In this document: positions 1-6,346 of the stretch, piece by piece
How the letters are laid out: each line of letters begins with the position of its first letter
Position numbering within the stretch: the stretch's first letter is position 1
Assembly: GCA_001801405.1 (NCBI GenBank)
Contig: MGXQ01000058.1
Coordinates: 1 to 6,445 of the forward strand
Length of the DNA: 6,445 nt
Direction: 5' to 3'
DNA from: Gammaproteobacteria bacterium RIFCSPHIGHO2_02_FULL_42_13
GTDB lineage: Bacteria; Pseudomonadota; Gammaproteobacteria; UBA12402
Made by a program: the position numbers and the translations under genes
Notes under the pieces: model-generated
What the model saw: only the letters and a program-made list of their open reading frames with translations
What the model was told of the DNA's origin: nothing
The model's database searches: none

Positions 1-84
1 CTTATTTTGCTTGCCCGAAAAAAAATTCTCAAGCACGGCATCATCTCGTAAATTAAGATTCAATGTCATTTGTGCAACAGCCAT
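1..84 (-). CDS. hda: DnaA regulatory inactivator Hda, N-terminal part (cut by window edge)
   Basis: Only the first 28 codons are in the window; the gene runs off the left edge. The start ATG (84-82) follows the stop of the DUF2066 gene by one base, with a GAGGGG ribosome binding site inside the end of that gene, so the two are probably co-transcribed and translationally coupled. The peptide contains QMTLNL (residues 5-10), a variant of the QLSLPL-type clamp-binding hexapeptide at the Hda N-terminus. It then has LRDDAVLENFFSG, matching the LRDDATFANYYPG-like segment of Pseudomonas-type Hda. In the known family Hda binds the DNA-loaded sliding clamp and promotes ATP hydrolysis by DnaA to prevent re-initiation; its AAA+ domain lies outside this window. 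The in-frame ATG at 69 is less likely because it would remove the glutamine of the clamp motif. The identity rests on a short peptide and on gene order next to DUF2066. Confidence 0.72.
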   Translation of the reverse strand, partial: MAVAQMTLNLNLRDDAVLENFFSGKQNK

Positions 85-85
85 T

Positions 86-1168
86 CTAACTTTGCCCCTC
101 TTGGTAGCGAAATTTTAGCACCGTGCCGTCCTGGTCACCCAACTCTTGATCTTGAATGGGTTGCAACTTTTTATCCAACTGAATCGTATGCTGCAATGCC
201 TGCGTACTCGTGGTCAGCGTTAAATTAAACTCCACTTGTGACGTCGACACATTTTCAATCGACACTTGCATGACCCCGGACAACCCCTTCAAATATTGCA
301 TCACCTTTGCATAATCACCCACGTCCTGCAAGTTCATGACAACCAACTGAACAGTATTTTCTTGGCCGGTACTACTGGCACCCACGAATTGCTGTGCCAA
401 CGCATCAGCGACCTTATTAATGCCTGATTCAATCACATCATTCAATGCGGCACCATCCGTTGTCCAGGGTGTTTTTTGGTCCTGCGATAACAACAACCAC
501 TGCGCTGTAATCGCCGCCGCGTTCGTTTCATCAATATCCACCATCAAAATCTCATCTGGAGTATAACGCTCAGACGCCTGTTTCACTGTATCAATGGATT
601 GAGCCCAAAGGTCACTTGCATTCACGTGACGCATATCAGAAAAATCCAATAGTGGAAATGCAATCGGCAATCCACGCCGCTCTGCTTTTTGTTTAATCAG
701 TATCACAGCGTCATCTGTTGAATCTCCTGCAACCAACTCAGTCCCTTTTGCGTTTTTTATAGCTAGCCATACCAATATCAATGGACGTTCTTTTGACCAA
801 ATGGAAAATTTTTGCTGCGTTAGCATTTGATTGATCGCGCTCGGCGTAAAATTTACCACCAAAATCCAGGGCATAGCCGCACCGAGAGCTGCTTTTTGAT
901 AGCTATATTCGCTCACATAGCGATTGGGTGTATTCAACATGCCGGCAATTTGATCGTTTTGACTCACCGATGCATCACCGCTCACTCGAATTAACACAGT
1001 TTTGAGCGCATCGGGCAACGCTTTATTACGTTCTGTCTCCAACATCGATTGCACAGGGATCTGTACAGAATAAATCGGCAACGACGTAGCAGCCACACTC
1101 GTGCCGCACCAAAAGATAGACAGTGTAAATAATAGCGCAAAAAAGTAGCCGCAAATTTTGTGATTCAT
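86..1168 (-). CDS. Secreted DUF2066 domain protein
   Basis: This 360-residue protein is probably periplasmic and of unknown function. It opens with a signal peptide: MNHK, a hydrophobic stretch at about residues 8-20, and an Ala-rich cleavage region (SVAA) near residues 24-27. The mature part starts with YSVQIPVQSM and ALPDALKTVLIRVSGD, a pattern typical of DUF2066, and continues with ERPLILVWLAI, the conserved mid-protein block. The frame stays open upstream to 1330, but that extension translates the palindromic repeat and would put about 54 unrelated residues before the signal peptide. ATG 1168 is therefore preferred; ATG 1201 is a weaker alternative. Neither has a good Shine-Dalgarno sequence. 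The gene lies one base upstream of hda, the same order seen in pseudomonads, where purM is usually on the other side. The family assignment is from recognised sequence patterns; no biochemical role is known to me. Confidence 0.8.
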   Translation of the reverse strand: MNHKICGYFFALLFTLSIFWCGTSVAATSLPIYSVQIPVQSMLETERNKALPDALKTVLIRVSGDASVSQNDQIAGMLNTPNRYVSEYSYQKAALGAAMPWILVVNFTPSAINQMLTQQKFSIWSKERPLILVWLAIKNAKGTELVAGDSTDDAVILIKQKAERRGLPIAFPLLDFSDMRHVNASDLWAQSIDTVKQASERYTPDEILMVDIDETNAAAITAQWLLLSQDQKTPWTTDGAALNDVIESGINKVADALAQQFVGASSTGQENTVQLVVMNLQDVGDYAKVMQYLKGLSGVMQVSIENVSTSQVEFNLTLTTSTQALQHTIQLDKKLQPIQDQELGDQDGTVLKFRYQEGQS

Positions 1169-1183
1169 TTTTGAACACCAAGG

Positions 1184-1189
1184 ATTATA
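1184..1189 (-). promoter_or_regulatory. Possible -10 box for DUF2066-hda
   Basis: A perfect TATAAT on the minus strand lies 15 bases before the proposed DUF2066 start at 1168. No good -35 box is visible at 15-18 bp spacing; the best candidate hexamers match TTGACA at only two or three positions. If used, transcription would begin near 1177, giving a leader of only about 9 bases. That would exclude the upstream ATG at 1201 and would explain the missing ribosome binding site. It may be a chance match in AT-rich DNA. Confidence 0.3.
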
Positions 1190-1247
1190 TATCTGTCTCA
1201 TTGTAATCACTTGAGCCTTAAAACGCGAGTTAAATTCCCCAATTGAA

Positions 1248-1276
1248 TTGTAGGAAATACCCGCAACCGCTATAAT
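1248..1276 (+). promoter_or_regulatory. Sigma-70-type promoter reading toward the palindromic element and DUF3108
   Basis: A -35 box TTGTAG (1248-1253) and a perfect -10 box TATAAT (1271-1276) are separated by 17 bp, the optimal spacing for the housekeeping sigma factor. The predicted start is near 1282-1284, within the left arm of the 8-bp closing stem of the palindromic element, so the RNA would be structured from its 5' end. The promoter points away from the DUF2066 gene. It sits where the promoter of purM would be expected in genomes that keep purMN, so it may be a relic of that operon; this last point is inference. Confidence 0.55.
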
Positions 1277-1279
1277 GTG

Positions 1280-1395
1280 AAGATTTCCCCGCGGCTTGCC
1301 GCGTGGGACTTTTCGCTTGGGGATTCTCAAGGGGAGCGGGCGAACGCTCCCCTTGAGTCGCCGTTCGCGCGGCTTTGCCGCGCAGGCGAAATCTT
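1280..1395. repeat. Composite nested palindromic element (three hairpins in a closing stem)
   Basis: This is 116 bases of GC-rich DNA unlike its surroundings. The ends AAGATTTC (1280-1287) and GAAATCTT (1388-1395) are perfect inverted repeats. Inside lie three hairpins. Hairpin A pairs 1287-1295 with 1298-1307 around TT, with one bulged T. Hairpin B pairs 1326-1338 with 1345-1357, a perfect 13 bp around the loop GGCGAA. Hairpin C pairs 1367-1373 with 1377-1383 around TTT, and CGCC (1359-1362) can pair with GGCG (1385-1388) below it. A and C share the core GCGGC-TT(T)-GCCGC, and a third relative is the terminator hairpin at 1413-1432. No obvious target-site duplication and no coding content were seen. 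The organisation resembles REP/BIME-like or MITE-like palindromic repeats, but it could equally be a structured RNA gene. Both strands fold equally well in principle. Confidence 0.7.
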
Positions 1396-1405
1396 ACCAA
1401 GAAAT

Positions 1406-1438
1406 AAAAATACCCCGTGGCTTGCCACGGGGATTTTT
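1406..1438 (+). terminator. Strong terminator-like hairpin upstream of DUF3108, possibly bidirectional
   Basis: CCCCGTGGC (1413-1421) and GCCACGGGG (1424-1432) form a perfect 9-bp stem around TT, in practice an 8-bp stem with a CTTG tetraloop. AAAAAT (1406-1411) and ATTTTT (1433-1438) extend it, with one bulged A at 1412. The T-run after the G-rich arm is the signature of intrinsic termination on the plus strand, and the A-run before the stem gives a T-run on the other strand as well. It lies between the promoter at 1248-1276 and the DUF3108 start, so it would end a short transcript of about 155 bases or attenuate read-through into DUF3108. It may also be another copy of the local palindrome family. 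Confidence 0.65.
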
Positions 1439-1482
1439 ATTCGAACCACTTTAAATTTTACCGGAAAGGACACCCGAACATT

Positions 1483-2190
1483 ATGAAGCGTGCATTAATA
1501 CTCCTCATTGCCTTCTCTTTCAGCACGCTTGTCGTCACTGCACAAGCAAAAATCCCGAAATCGTATCAAGCCATTTACACGGTTAAATATCACGACATCC
1601 CGGCCGGCACAGTCACGCATATATTAACAACGGATAAATCGGGTCATTATAAATTCGATGCGCTCACGCGATCGACACTATTATTTTTACATTTACATAT
1701 TGATGAACAATCGACAGGAAAGTTAACATCTCAAGGCCCGCGACCCGATAAATATGTTTATCGCTATCATTTTTTTAACAACAAGAAACTCATCAATATC
1801 AATTTTGACTGGAAAAATCATATCGCAAGCTCACAAAAAGACGAGCGACATTATGAAGCAAAAATCCCAACGAATGCGCAAGATAAATTAAGCTATCAAC
1901 TGGCCATGCGTTATTATTTACTCAACAAAATACATCCGCTCACTTATCACTTAGTCAACAGAGGCAACATCGATATCTATCAGTTTAAACAAGTCGGACA
2001 AGAAACACTCGACACCCCGATTGGCAAAATAAAAACGATCAAGATACGACGCATCAATGATGATCAAGACGATGACATTTTTGAATTTTGGACGGCACCT
2101 CAATATGATTATTTACTCATTCAACTCAAAGAAATAAATAACGGCGAAGTGGTCGCAGAAGCTCATTTATATAAATTGACGTTTACTTGA
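1483..2190 (+). CDS. Secreted DUF3108 domain protein
   Basis: This 235-residue protein is probably periplasmic and has no established biochemical role. It begins with a clear signal peptide: MKRA, a hydrophobic core at about residues 5-18, and an AQA cleavage site ending near residue 22. The mature part shows DUF3108 features: YQAIYTVKYHDIPAGTV near residues 28-44, a GHYKFDALTRSTLL block at 54-67, DKLSYQLAMRYYLL at 134-147, and the C-terminal DTPIGKIKTIKI (177-188) followed by FWTAPQYDYLLIQL (202-215). ATG 1483 was chosen because the signal peptide starts there and AAAGGA lies 12 bases upstream; the same frame opens at GTG 1417, but that would translate the terminator hairpin. In many gammaproteobacteria this gene follows purN. 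Here its upstream neighbour is the palindrome and terminator instead. Its own promoter is not evident between 1440 and 1470. Confidence 0.8.
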   Translation: MKRALILLIAFSFSTLVVTAQAKIPKSYQAIYTVKYHDIPAGTVTHILTTDKSGHYKFDALTRSTLLFLHLHIDEQSTGKLTSQGPRPDKYVYRYHFFNNKKLININFDWKNHIASSQKDERHYEAKIPTNAQDKLSYQLAMRYYLLNKIHPLTYHLVNRGNIDIYQFKQVGQETLDTPIGKIKTIKIRRINDDQDDDIFEFWTAPQYDYLLIQLKEINNGEVVAEAHLYKLTFT

Positions 2191-2227
2191 TTGTAGTATC
2201 GCCCGGAAAACAGAGACCAAACTAAAC

Positions 2228-4900
2228 ATGCACAAACCCATACAACCCAATTGGCCCATCCTCAGCACGGATAAAACGCTGGCATTACTCGACACCCATG
2301 CGACAAAAGGCTTAACTACAAAAGAAGCGCATGTGCGATTAAAAAAATATGGCAAAAATATATTGAAAGCAACGCGCATCACGCACTGGTATACCATCCT
2401 CGTGCGACAATTCACGCAAGATATATTAATTCTCATTTTAATTGCCGCTGCTGCCATTGCATTTGCGATCGGCGAAATCACGGACGGCTTCACCATCCTT
2501 ACCATCATCATATTAAATGGTGCGCTCGGTTTTTTACAAGAATGGCGAGCAGAACAAGCTATTACCGCACTCAAAAAAATGTTATCCCCGCAATGTCGCG
2601 TGATGCGCGATAACATCGAACAAATTATCAATGCGGATCAACTCGTACCAGGGGACATCGTTGTTCTAGAAATCGGTAACCGCGTACCCGCGGATTTACG
2701 TTTAGTAAAAACAATTAATTTACAAGTGGACGAATCCGCTTTAACCGGCGAATCCATGCCCGCTACCAAACAAACATCCGCTGTCGCAGAAAACACACCA
2801 CTCGCTGAACAACGCTCGATGGCTAGAATGGGTACAAACATCACCAATGGTTTTGCGCATGGCATCGTCGTCGCAACAGGCATGCAAACAGAATTCGGTC
2901 GCATTGCTAAATTAACAGAAGACCTAGAAGACGAAACGACACATCTACAAAAAAAATTAGCCACGCTCGGCAAACAATTAGGTATCGCCTCCATTGGCAT
3001 CGTTGTTGTGATCGCACTATTGGGCTGGCTCTTTGGCAAACCGCTCACGACAATGCTCTTTGCCGCCATTTCATTGGGCGTTGCCGTTGTTCCTGAAGGA
3101 TTACCCACCGTTGTCACGATCACCATGACACTCGGCATTCGCATTATGTCACGACGCCGCGCACTCTTACGTCGATTACAAGCAGCCGAAACATTAGGCG
3201 CGACCACGGTAATTTGTACAGATAAAACGGGCACGCTCACTAAAAACCAAATGACGGTGACTCAAATCTGGCTGCCTTCCACACTGATTGATGTCACGGG
3301 CGTAGGCTATATTCCGGAAGGCGAATTTCAAGTTCAACAACAACCCTTTGATGCAAAACGAAATCCTGATCTCTCTGCATTATTAACAACCGGTTTAATC
3401 TGCAATCATGCGCAGTTATTTAAAGATGATAGCGGCTGGCATCCATTTGGCGCACCTACAGAAGCCGCATTGATTACTGCCGCCTATAAAGCAGAAATCT
3501 TCGTGAATGCTTCGTCTGAAAATATCAGCGAATTTTCATTTAATTCCAAACGCAAACGCATGACCGTCATCGCGCATCATCCCAAAGGAAAAACAGCGCA
3601 CGTCAAAGGCGCACCCGAAATTATTTTAGAACGCGCCACTTTCATTCAAGAAAATTCAAAAATTCGACCACTGACGCAACATGATCGCACCCAAATTATT
3701 CATGCCTATACTAAAATGGCCGATCAAGGTTTACGAACATTGGCATTAGCCCGACGAACCTTAGATGACAATCTCGCACTCACCGAAGATAACGTCGAAA
3801 AAGAACTCGTTTTGTTAGGCATCGTCGGCATTATTGATCCGCCCCGCCCCGAGGTCGCACGCGCATTACAAATCGCGCATCAAGCCGGCATTAAAATAAT
3901 TATGATTACCGGCGACGCACCGCTCACCGCTTCTGCCATTGCAAAACAAGTCGGCATGCAGATCGATAACATCATCACAGGCCTTGAGCTCCAGCACACA
4001 AACGATGAAGTCTTGATGCAACTATTAGATGGCAACACATTATTTGCACGCACAACACCCGAAGACAAATTGCGACTTGTCACACTCTTGCAACGATTAG
4101 GACATATCGTTGGCATGACGGGGGACGGTGTTAACGATGCGCCCGCATTAAAAAAAGCCGACATCGGCATTGCGATGGGCGTGCGCGGCACCGATGTCGC
4201 GAAAAGCGCATCAGACATGGTGTTAACCGATGACAACTTTGCCTCCATCATCGGCGCAATCGAAGAAGGCCGGCGTCAATTTAATAATATTATTAAGTTT
4301 GTGCGTTACATGCTGTCATCCAATTTAGGGGAAGTGTGCGCTATATTTTTTAACGTATTATTTGGCGGGCCACTCATTTTATTGCCCGTACAAATTCTCT
4401 GGATGAACTTGGTCACGGACGGGGTCACAGCAATTTCGCTTGGCGTTGAACATGCCGAAAAAGATATTATGCAGCATCCACCGCAAAACACAGACAGCGC
4501 TATTTTAACTAAACCCAGCATTATCATGATTTTTATACTCGGCATTTATATTGGGCTTGCCACACTCTGGCTGTTCCACCATTACAATAGCAATTACATG
4601 CTCGCACAATCCGTTGCCTTTACCGGCATTATTATTATCGAAAAATTTAATGTCTTGAATTTCCGCACGCTACACAAACCGCTAAAATCCATTGGCTTTT
4701 TCTCAAACCCTTGGCTGCTCATCGCGATTGCATTTAATGTTGCTTTGCAAGCCGGCGTAATTTATTTACCCTTCATGCAAGAATTATTTCACACGACCGC
4801 ATTGGGCTGGTCACAATGGGGAATGATTATCTTAACCGCATTGCCAATATTTTTGGTGACGGAATGTTACAAATGGATAAGGCAATCATCTGGGCGGTAA
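2228..4900 (+). CDS. P-type Ca2+-transporting ATPase (P2A, SERCA-like)
   Basis: This 890-residue inner-membrane pump uses ATP to move a cation, most likely Ca2+ out of the cytoplasm. All P-type landmarks are intact: TGES of the actuator domain (173-176), PEGLP in membrane helix M4 (289-293), the phosphorylated Asp332 in DKTGTLT, KGAPE in the nucleotide-binding domain (460-464), MITGD (559-563) and TGDGVNDAP (631-639). Ion-site residues correspond to the SERCA ligands: E290 (SERCA E309), N699 and E702 (N768, E771), N727, T730 and D731 (N796, T799, D800) and E805 (E908). The spacings within M5-M6 match SERCA exactly. An N-terminal cation-ATPase domain covers roughly residues 8-75, and four further C-terminal helices give the usual ten. 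The start follows DUF3108 by 37 bases without a strong ribosome binding site, so the two genes may share a transcript. The 3' end overlaps the convergent glycosyltransferase gene by 15 bp. Na+ or another cation is a less likely substrate. Confidence 0.92.
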   Translation: MHKPIQPNWPILSTDKTLALLDTHATKGLTTKEAHVRLKKYGKNILKATRITHWYTILVRQFTQDILILILIAAAAIAFAIGEITDGFTILTIIILNGALGFLQEWRAEQAITALKKMLSPQCRVMRDNIEQIINADQLVPGDIVVLEIGNRVPADLRLVKTINLQVDESALTGESMPATKQTSAVAENTPLAEQRSMARMGTNITNGFAHGIVVATGMQTEFGRIAKLTEDLEDETTHLQKKLATLGKQLGIASIGIVVVIALLGWLFGKPLTTMLFAAISLGVAVVPEGLPTVVTITMTLGIRIMSRRRALLRRLQAAETLGATTVICTDKTGTLTKNQMTVTQIWLPSTLIDVTGVGYIPEGEFQVQQQPFDAKRNPDLSALLTTGLICNHAQLFKDDSGWHPFGAPTEAALITAAYKAEIFVNASSENISEFSFNSKRKRMTVIAHHPKGKTAHVKGAPEIILERATFIQENSKIRPLTQHDRTQIIHAYTKMADQGLRTLALARRTLDDNLALTEDNVEKELVLLGIVGIIDPPRPEVARALQIAHQAGIKIIMITGDAPLTASAIAKQVGMQIDNIITGLELQHTNDEVLMQLLDGNTLFARTTPEDKLRLVTLLQRLGHIVGMTGDGVNDAPALKKADIGIAMGVRGTDVAKSASDMVLTDDNFASIIGAIEEGRRQFNNIIKFVRYMLSSNLGEVCAIFFNVLFGGPLILLPVQILWMNLVTDGVTAISLGVEHAEKDIMQHPPQNTDSAILTKPSIIMIFILGIYIGLATLWLFHHYNSNYMLAQSVAFTGIIIIEKFNVLNFRTLHKPLKSIGFFSNPWLLIAIAFNVALQAGVIYLPFMQELFHTTALGWSQWGMIILTALPIFLVTECYKWIRQSSGR

Positions 4901-6346
4901 AAAGGCAATACCTAATTTAACCGACGAGGCACAATCGCTCTTGTAATAACAAAATTTCTGGATGGGTTGATCGATGAGCTGCGAAAAACGCGCGTGCATT
5001 TCCTCTGAGGAATTTTCATGATCAACATCCCAAACGAATACCGCACCTTTGCGCCTTAAATCATTTTGATCAATCCAAAAACTTTTTACTGAATCTGCAT
5101 CAATATAAACTTGCGGTTTATCTTTAGAATAAAACGCAACATTCCCCGCCTCAAAACGTCGCCCCATCACATATGACAATTTTGTGTGATATTTGTGATG
5201 CCATAATTCTGTCACCGCTTGCGCCATTTTTTGCCCCGGATAATGTGCACTCGATGAATCGCCCGCCCGCCACATCGACACACTGTAACCCACCCAAAAT
5301 GCAATCAATAAAAAAAATCCGATCGCAATAAATCGATAAAAACGCTGAGGAGTCACCATCGGCTGCAATGCAATGACTAACATGAGCGGCCATAATGTTA
5401 ATAATGGCTGTCCCCAACCTGCATTTAATATCCAACCAAAAATCAATGACAGCAACACCGTTATCACAAATGGACCGAAGCCCATCCAGAGCAAGAATTG
5501 CCATTGCGTACTTGTCAGCCCGCGGATTAACTGCGGGCTCCCTGTTTTTTTACCCCCATACAAACTTCCAAACAATAATAACGGCAAAATACACGCTTCT
5601 AAATAAGGCATCGCAAACTTATAGGGATATAAAAAATGATTCCACGCCGTCACATGACCATCATTCACACGTCCAAACGCATAATGAATCGTCACAAAAT
5701 CATGATAAAACAACCAAATAAAATGGGGCAATGAAATTAAAATGGCAATCAATACCGCCAAATATAACCCCGCTTGCAAAAACGTTTTACGTGAATGCAT
5801 CAACAAAAACAAAAACATCGGCAAAAATAAAACCGCGACATAATATTTCGTCATAACCGACAAGCCGGCAAAAATACCCGCATAAATCCAATCGCGAATT
5901 TTCTGATCAAAGACAGCAGAATAAAAAAATAAGATCGTTAACATCCACAAAGCAAGCTCTAACACGTTATCATCAAAATCAATCACGTCCAGATTGTAAC
6001 TGCTTACAAACGCTAACAAAAAAACCGCGATAAATGCGTAGGTGGGCGATGTTAATTTTCGGGCGAAATGATACAACGCAATAAAACAAACCGCGACCGA
6101 CAACGCACCCAACAAATAAATCGTCCACCCATGCGCACCACCCACATGAACCGCGAGCCCGGTCAACCAGCCATTCATAAACGGATTTTTATCATACCCC
6201 AGCGAAAAATGCCGCCCCCAAATCGCGCCCTCAAGAGCATCCATCGGCAAATTGTACCGAAAAACACTCGGCAACAACGTCCAAAAAAAAACATAGATAG
6301 AAATAAAAAAGGCGAACCAACGATTGATGTTACGTTTTGATTGCAT
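4886..6346 (-). CDS. Family 39-like (ArnT/PMT-type) membrane glycosyltransferase
   Basis: This 486-residue integral membrane protein looks like a GT-C glycosyltransferase. Such enzymes take a sugar from a polyprenyl-phosphate donor and attach it, on the periplasmic side, to lipid A, another glycan or a protein. About eleven hydrophobic segments occupy residues 11-358, and a soluble C-terminal part follows at about 360-486. The first external loop carries DALEGAIWGRHFSLGYDKNP (36-55); its Asp36 and Glu39 fit the conserved acidic D-x-x-E type motif of this fold, and GYxKxP is common in bacterial family 39 members. GLSVMTKYY (161-169) is another typical block. ATG 6346 is the first start in frame and has no clear ribosome binding site, but it lies inside the end of the upstream gene (17-bp overlap), so translational coupling is likely. 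The sugar and the acceptor cannot be told from the sequence; assignment to ArnT itself is not supported. Confidence 0.8.
   Translation of the reverse strand: MQSKRNINRWFAFFISIYVFFWTLLPSVFRYNLPMDALEGAIWGRHFSLGYDKNPFMNGWLTGLAVHVGGAHGWTIYLLGALSVAVCFIALYHFARKLTSPTYAFIAVFLLAFVSSYNLDVIDFDDNVLELALWMLTILFFYSAVFDQKIRDWIYAGIFAGLSVMTKYYVAVLFLPMFLFLLMHSRKTFLQAGLYLAVLIAILISLPHFIWLFYHDFVTIHYAFGRVNDGHVTAWNHFLYPYKFAMPYLEACILPLLLFGSLYGGKKTGSPQLIRGLTSTQWQFLLWMGFGPFVITVLLSLIFGWILNAGWGQPLLTLWPLMLVIALQPMVTPQRFYRFIAIGFFLLIAFWVGYSVSMWRAGDSSSAHYPGQKMAQAVTELWHHKYHTKLSYVMGRRFEAGNVAFYSKDKPQVYIDADSVKSFWIDQNDLRRKGAVFVWDVDHENSSEEMHARFSQLIDQPIQKFCYYKSDCASSVKLGIAFLPPR

Noticed and set aside
1169..1330. 54-codon upstream extension of the DUF2066 frame
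   Set aside because: It runs through the palindromic element and would place unrelated basic sequence ahead of a clear signal peptide.
1280..1440. SRP RNA, purine riboswitch or another known structured RNA
   Set aside because: The conserved sequence motifs of these families are not visible; the stretch consists mainly of simple perfect hairpins.
1280..1440. CRISPR array
   Set aside because: The related hairpins are irregularly spaced, differ in length and sequence, and there are no direct repeats with uniform spacers.
1417..1482. 22-codon upstream extension of the DUF3108 frame from GTG
   Set aside because: It starts inside the terminator hairpin and precedes a complete signal peptide that begins at 1483 with a suitable AAAGGA upstream.
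1277..1486. Plus-strand open frame of 69 codons starting at GTG
   Set aside because: It is a translation of the palindromic element and the terminator hairpin, has no ribosome binding site, and overlaps the DUF3108 start in another frame.
2167..4545. Several minus-strand open frames of 79-200 codons antisense to the ATPase gene
   Set aside because: The plus-strand frame encodes every P-type ATPase motif without a break; the antisense frames are Ser/Met-rich shadows without recognisable domains.
5151..6340. Open frames on both strands within the glycosyltransferase gene
   Set aside because: They are shadows of a complete membrane protein frame and show no domains, plausible starts or ribosome binding sites.
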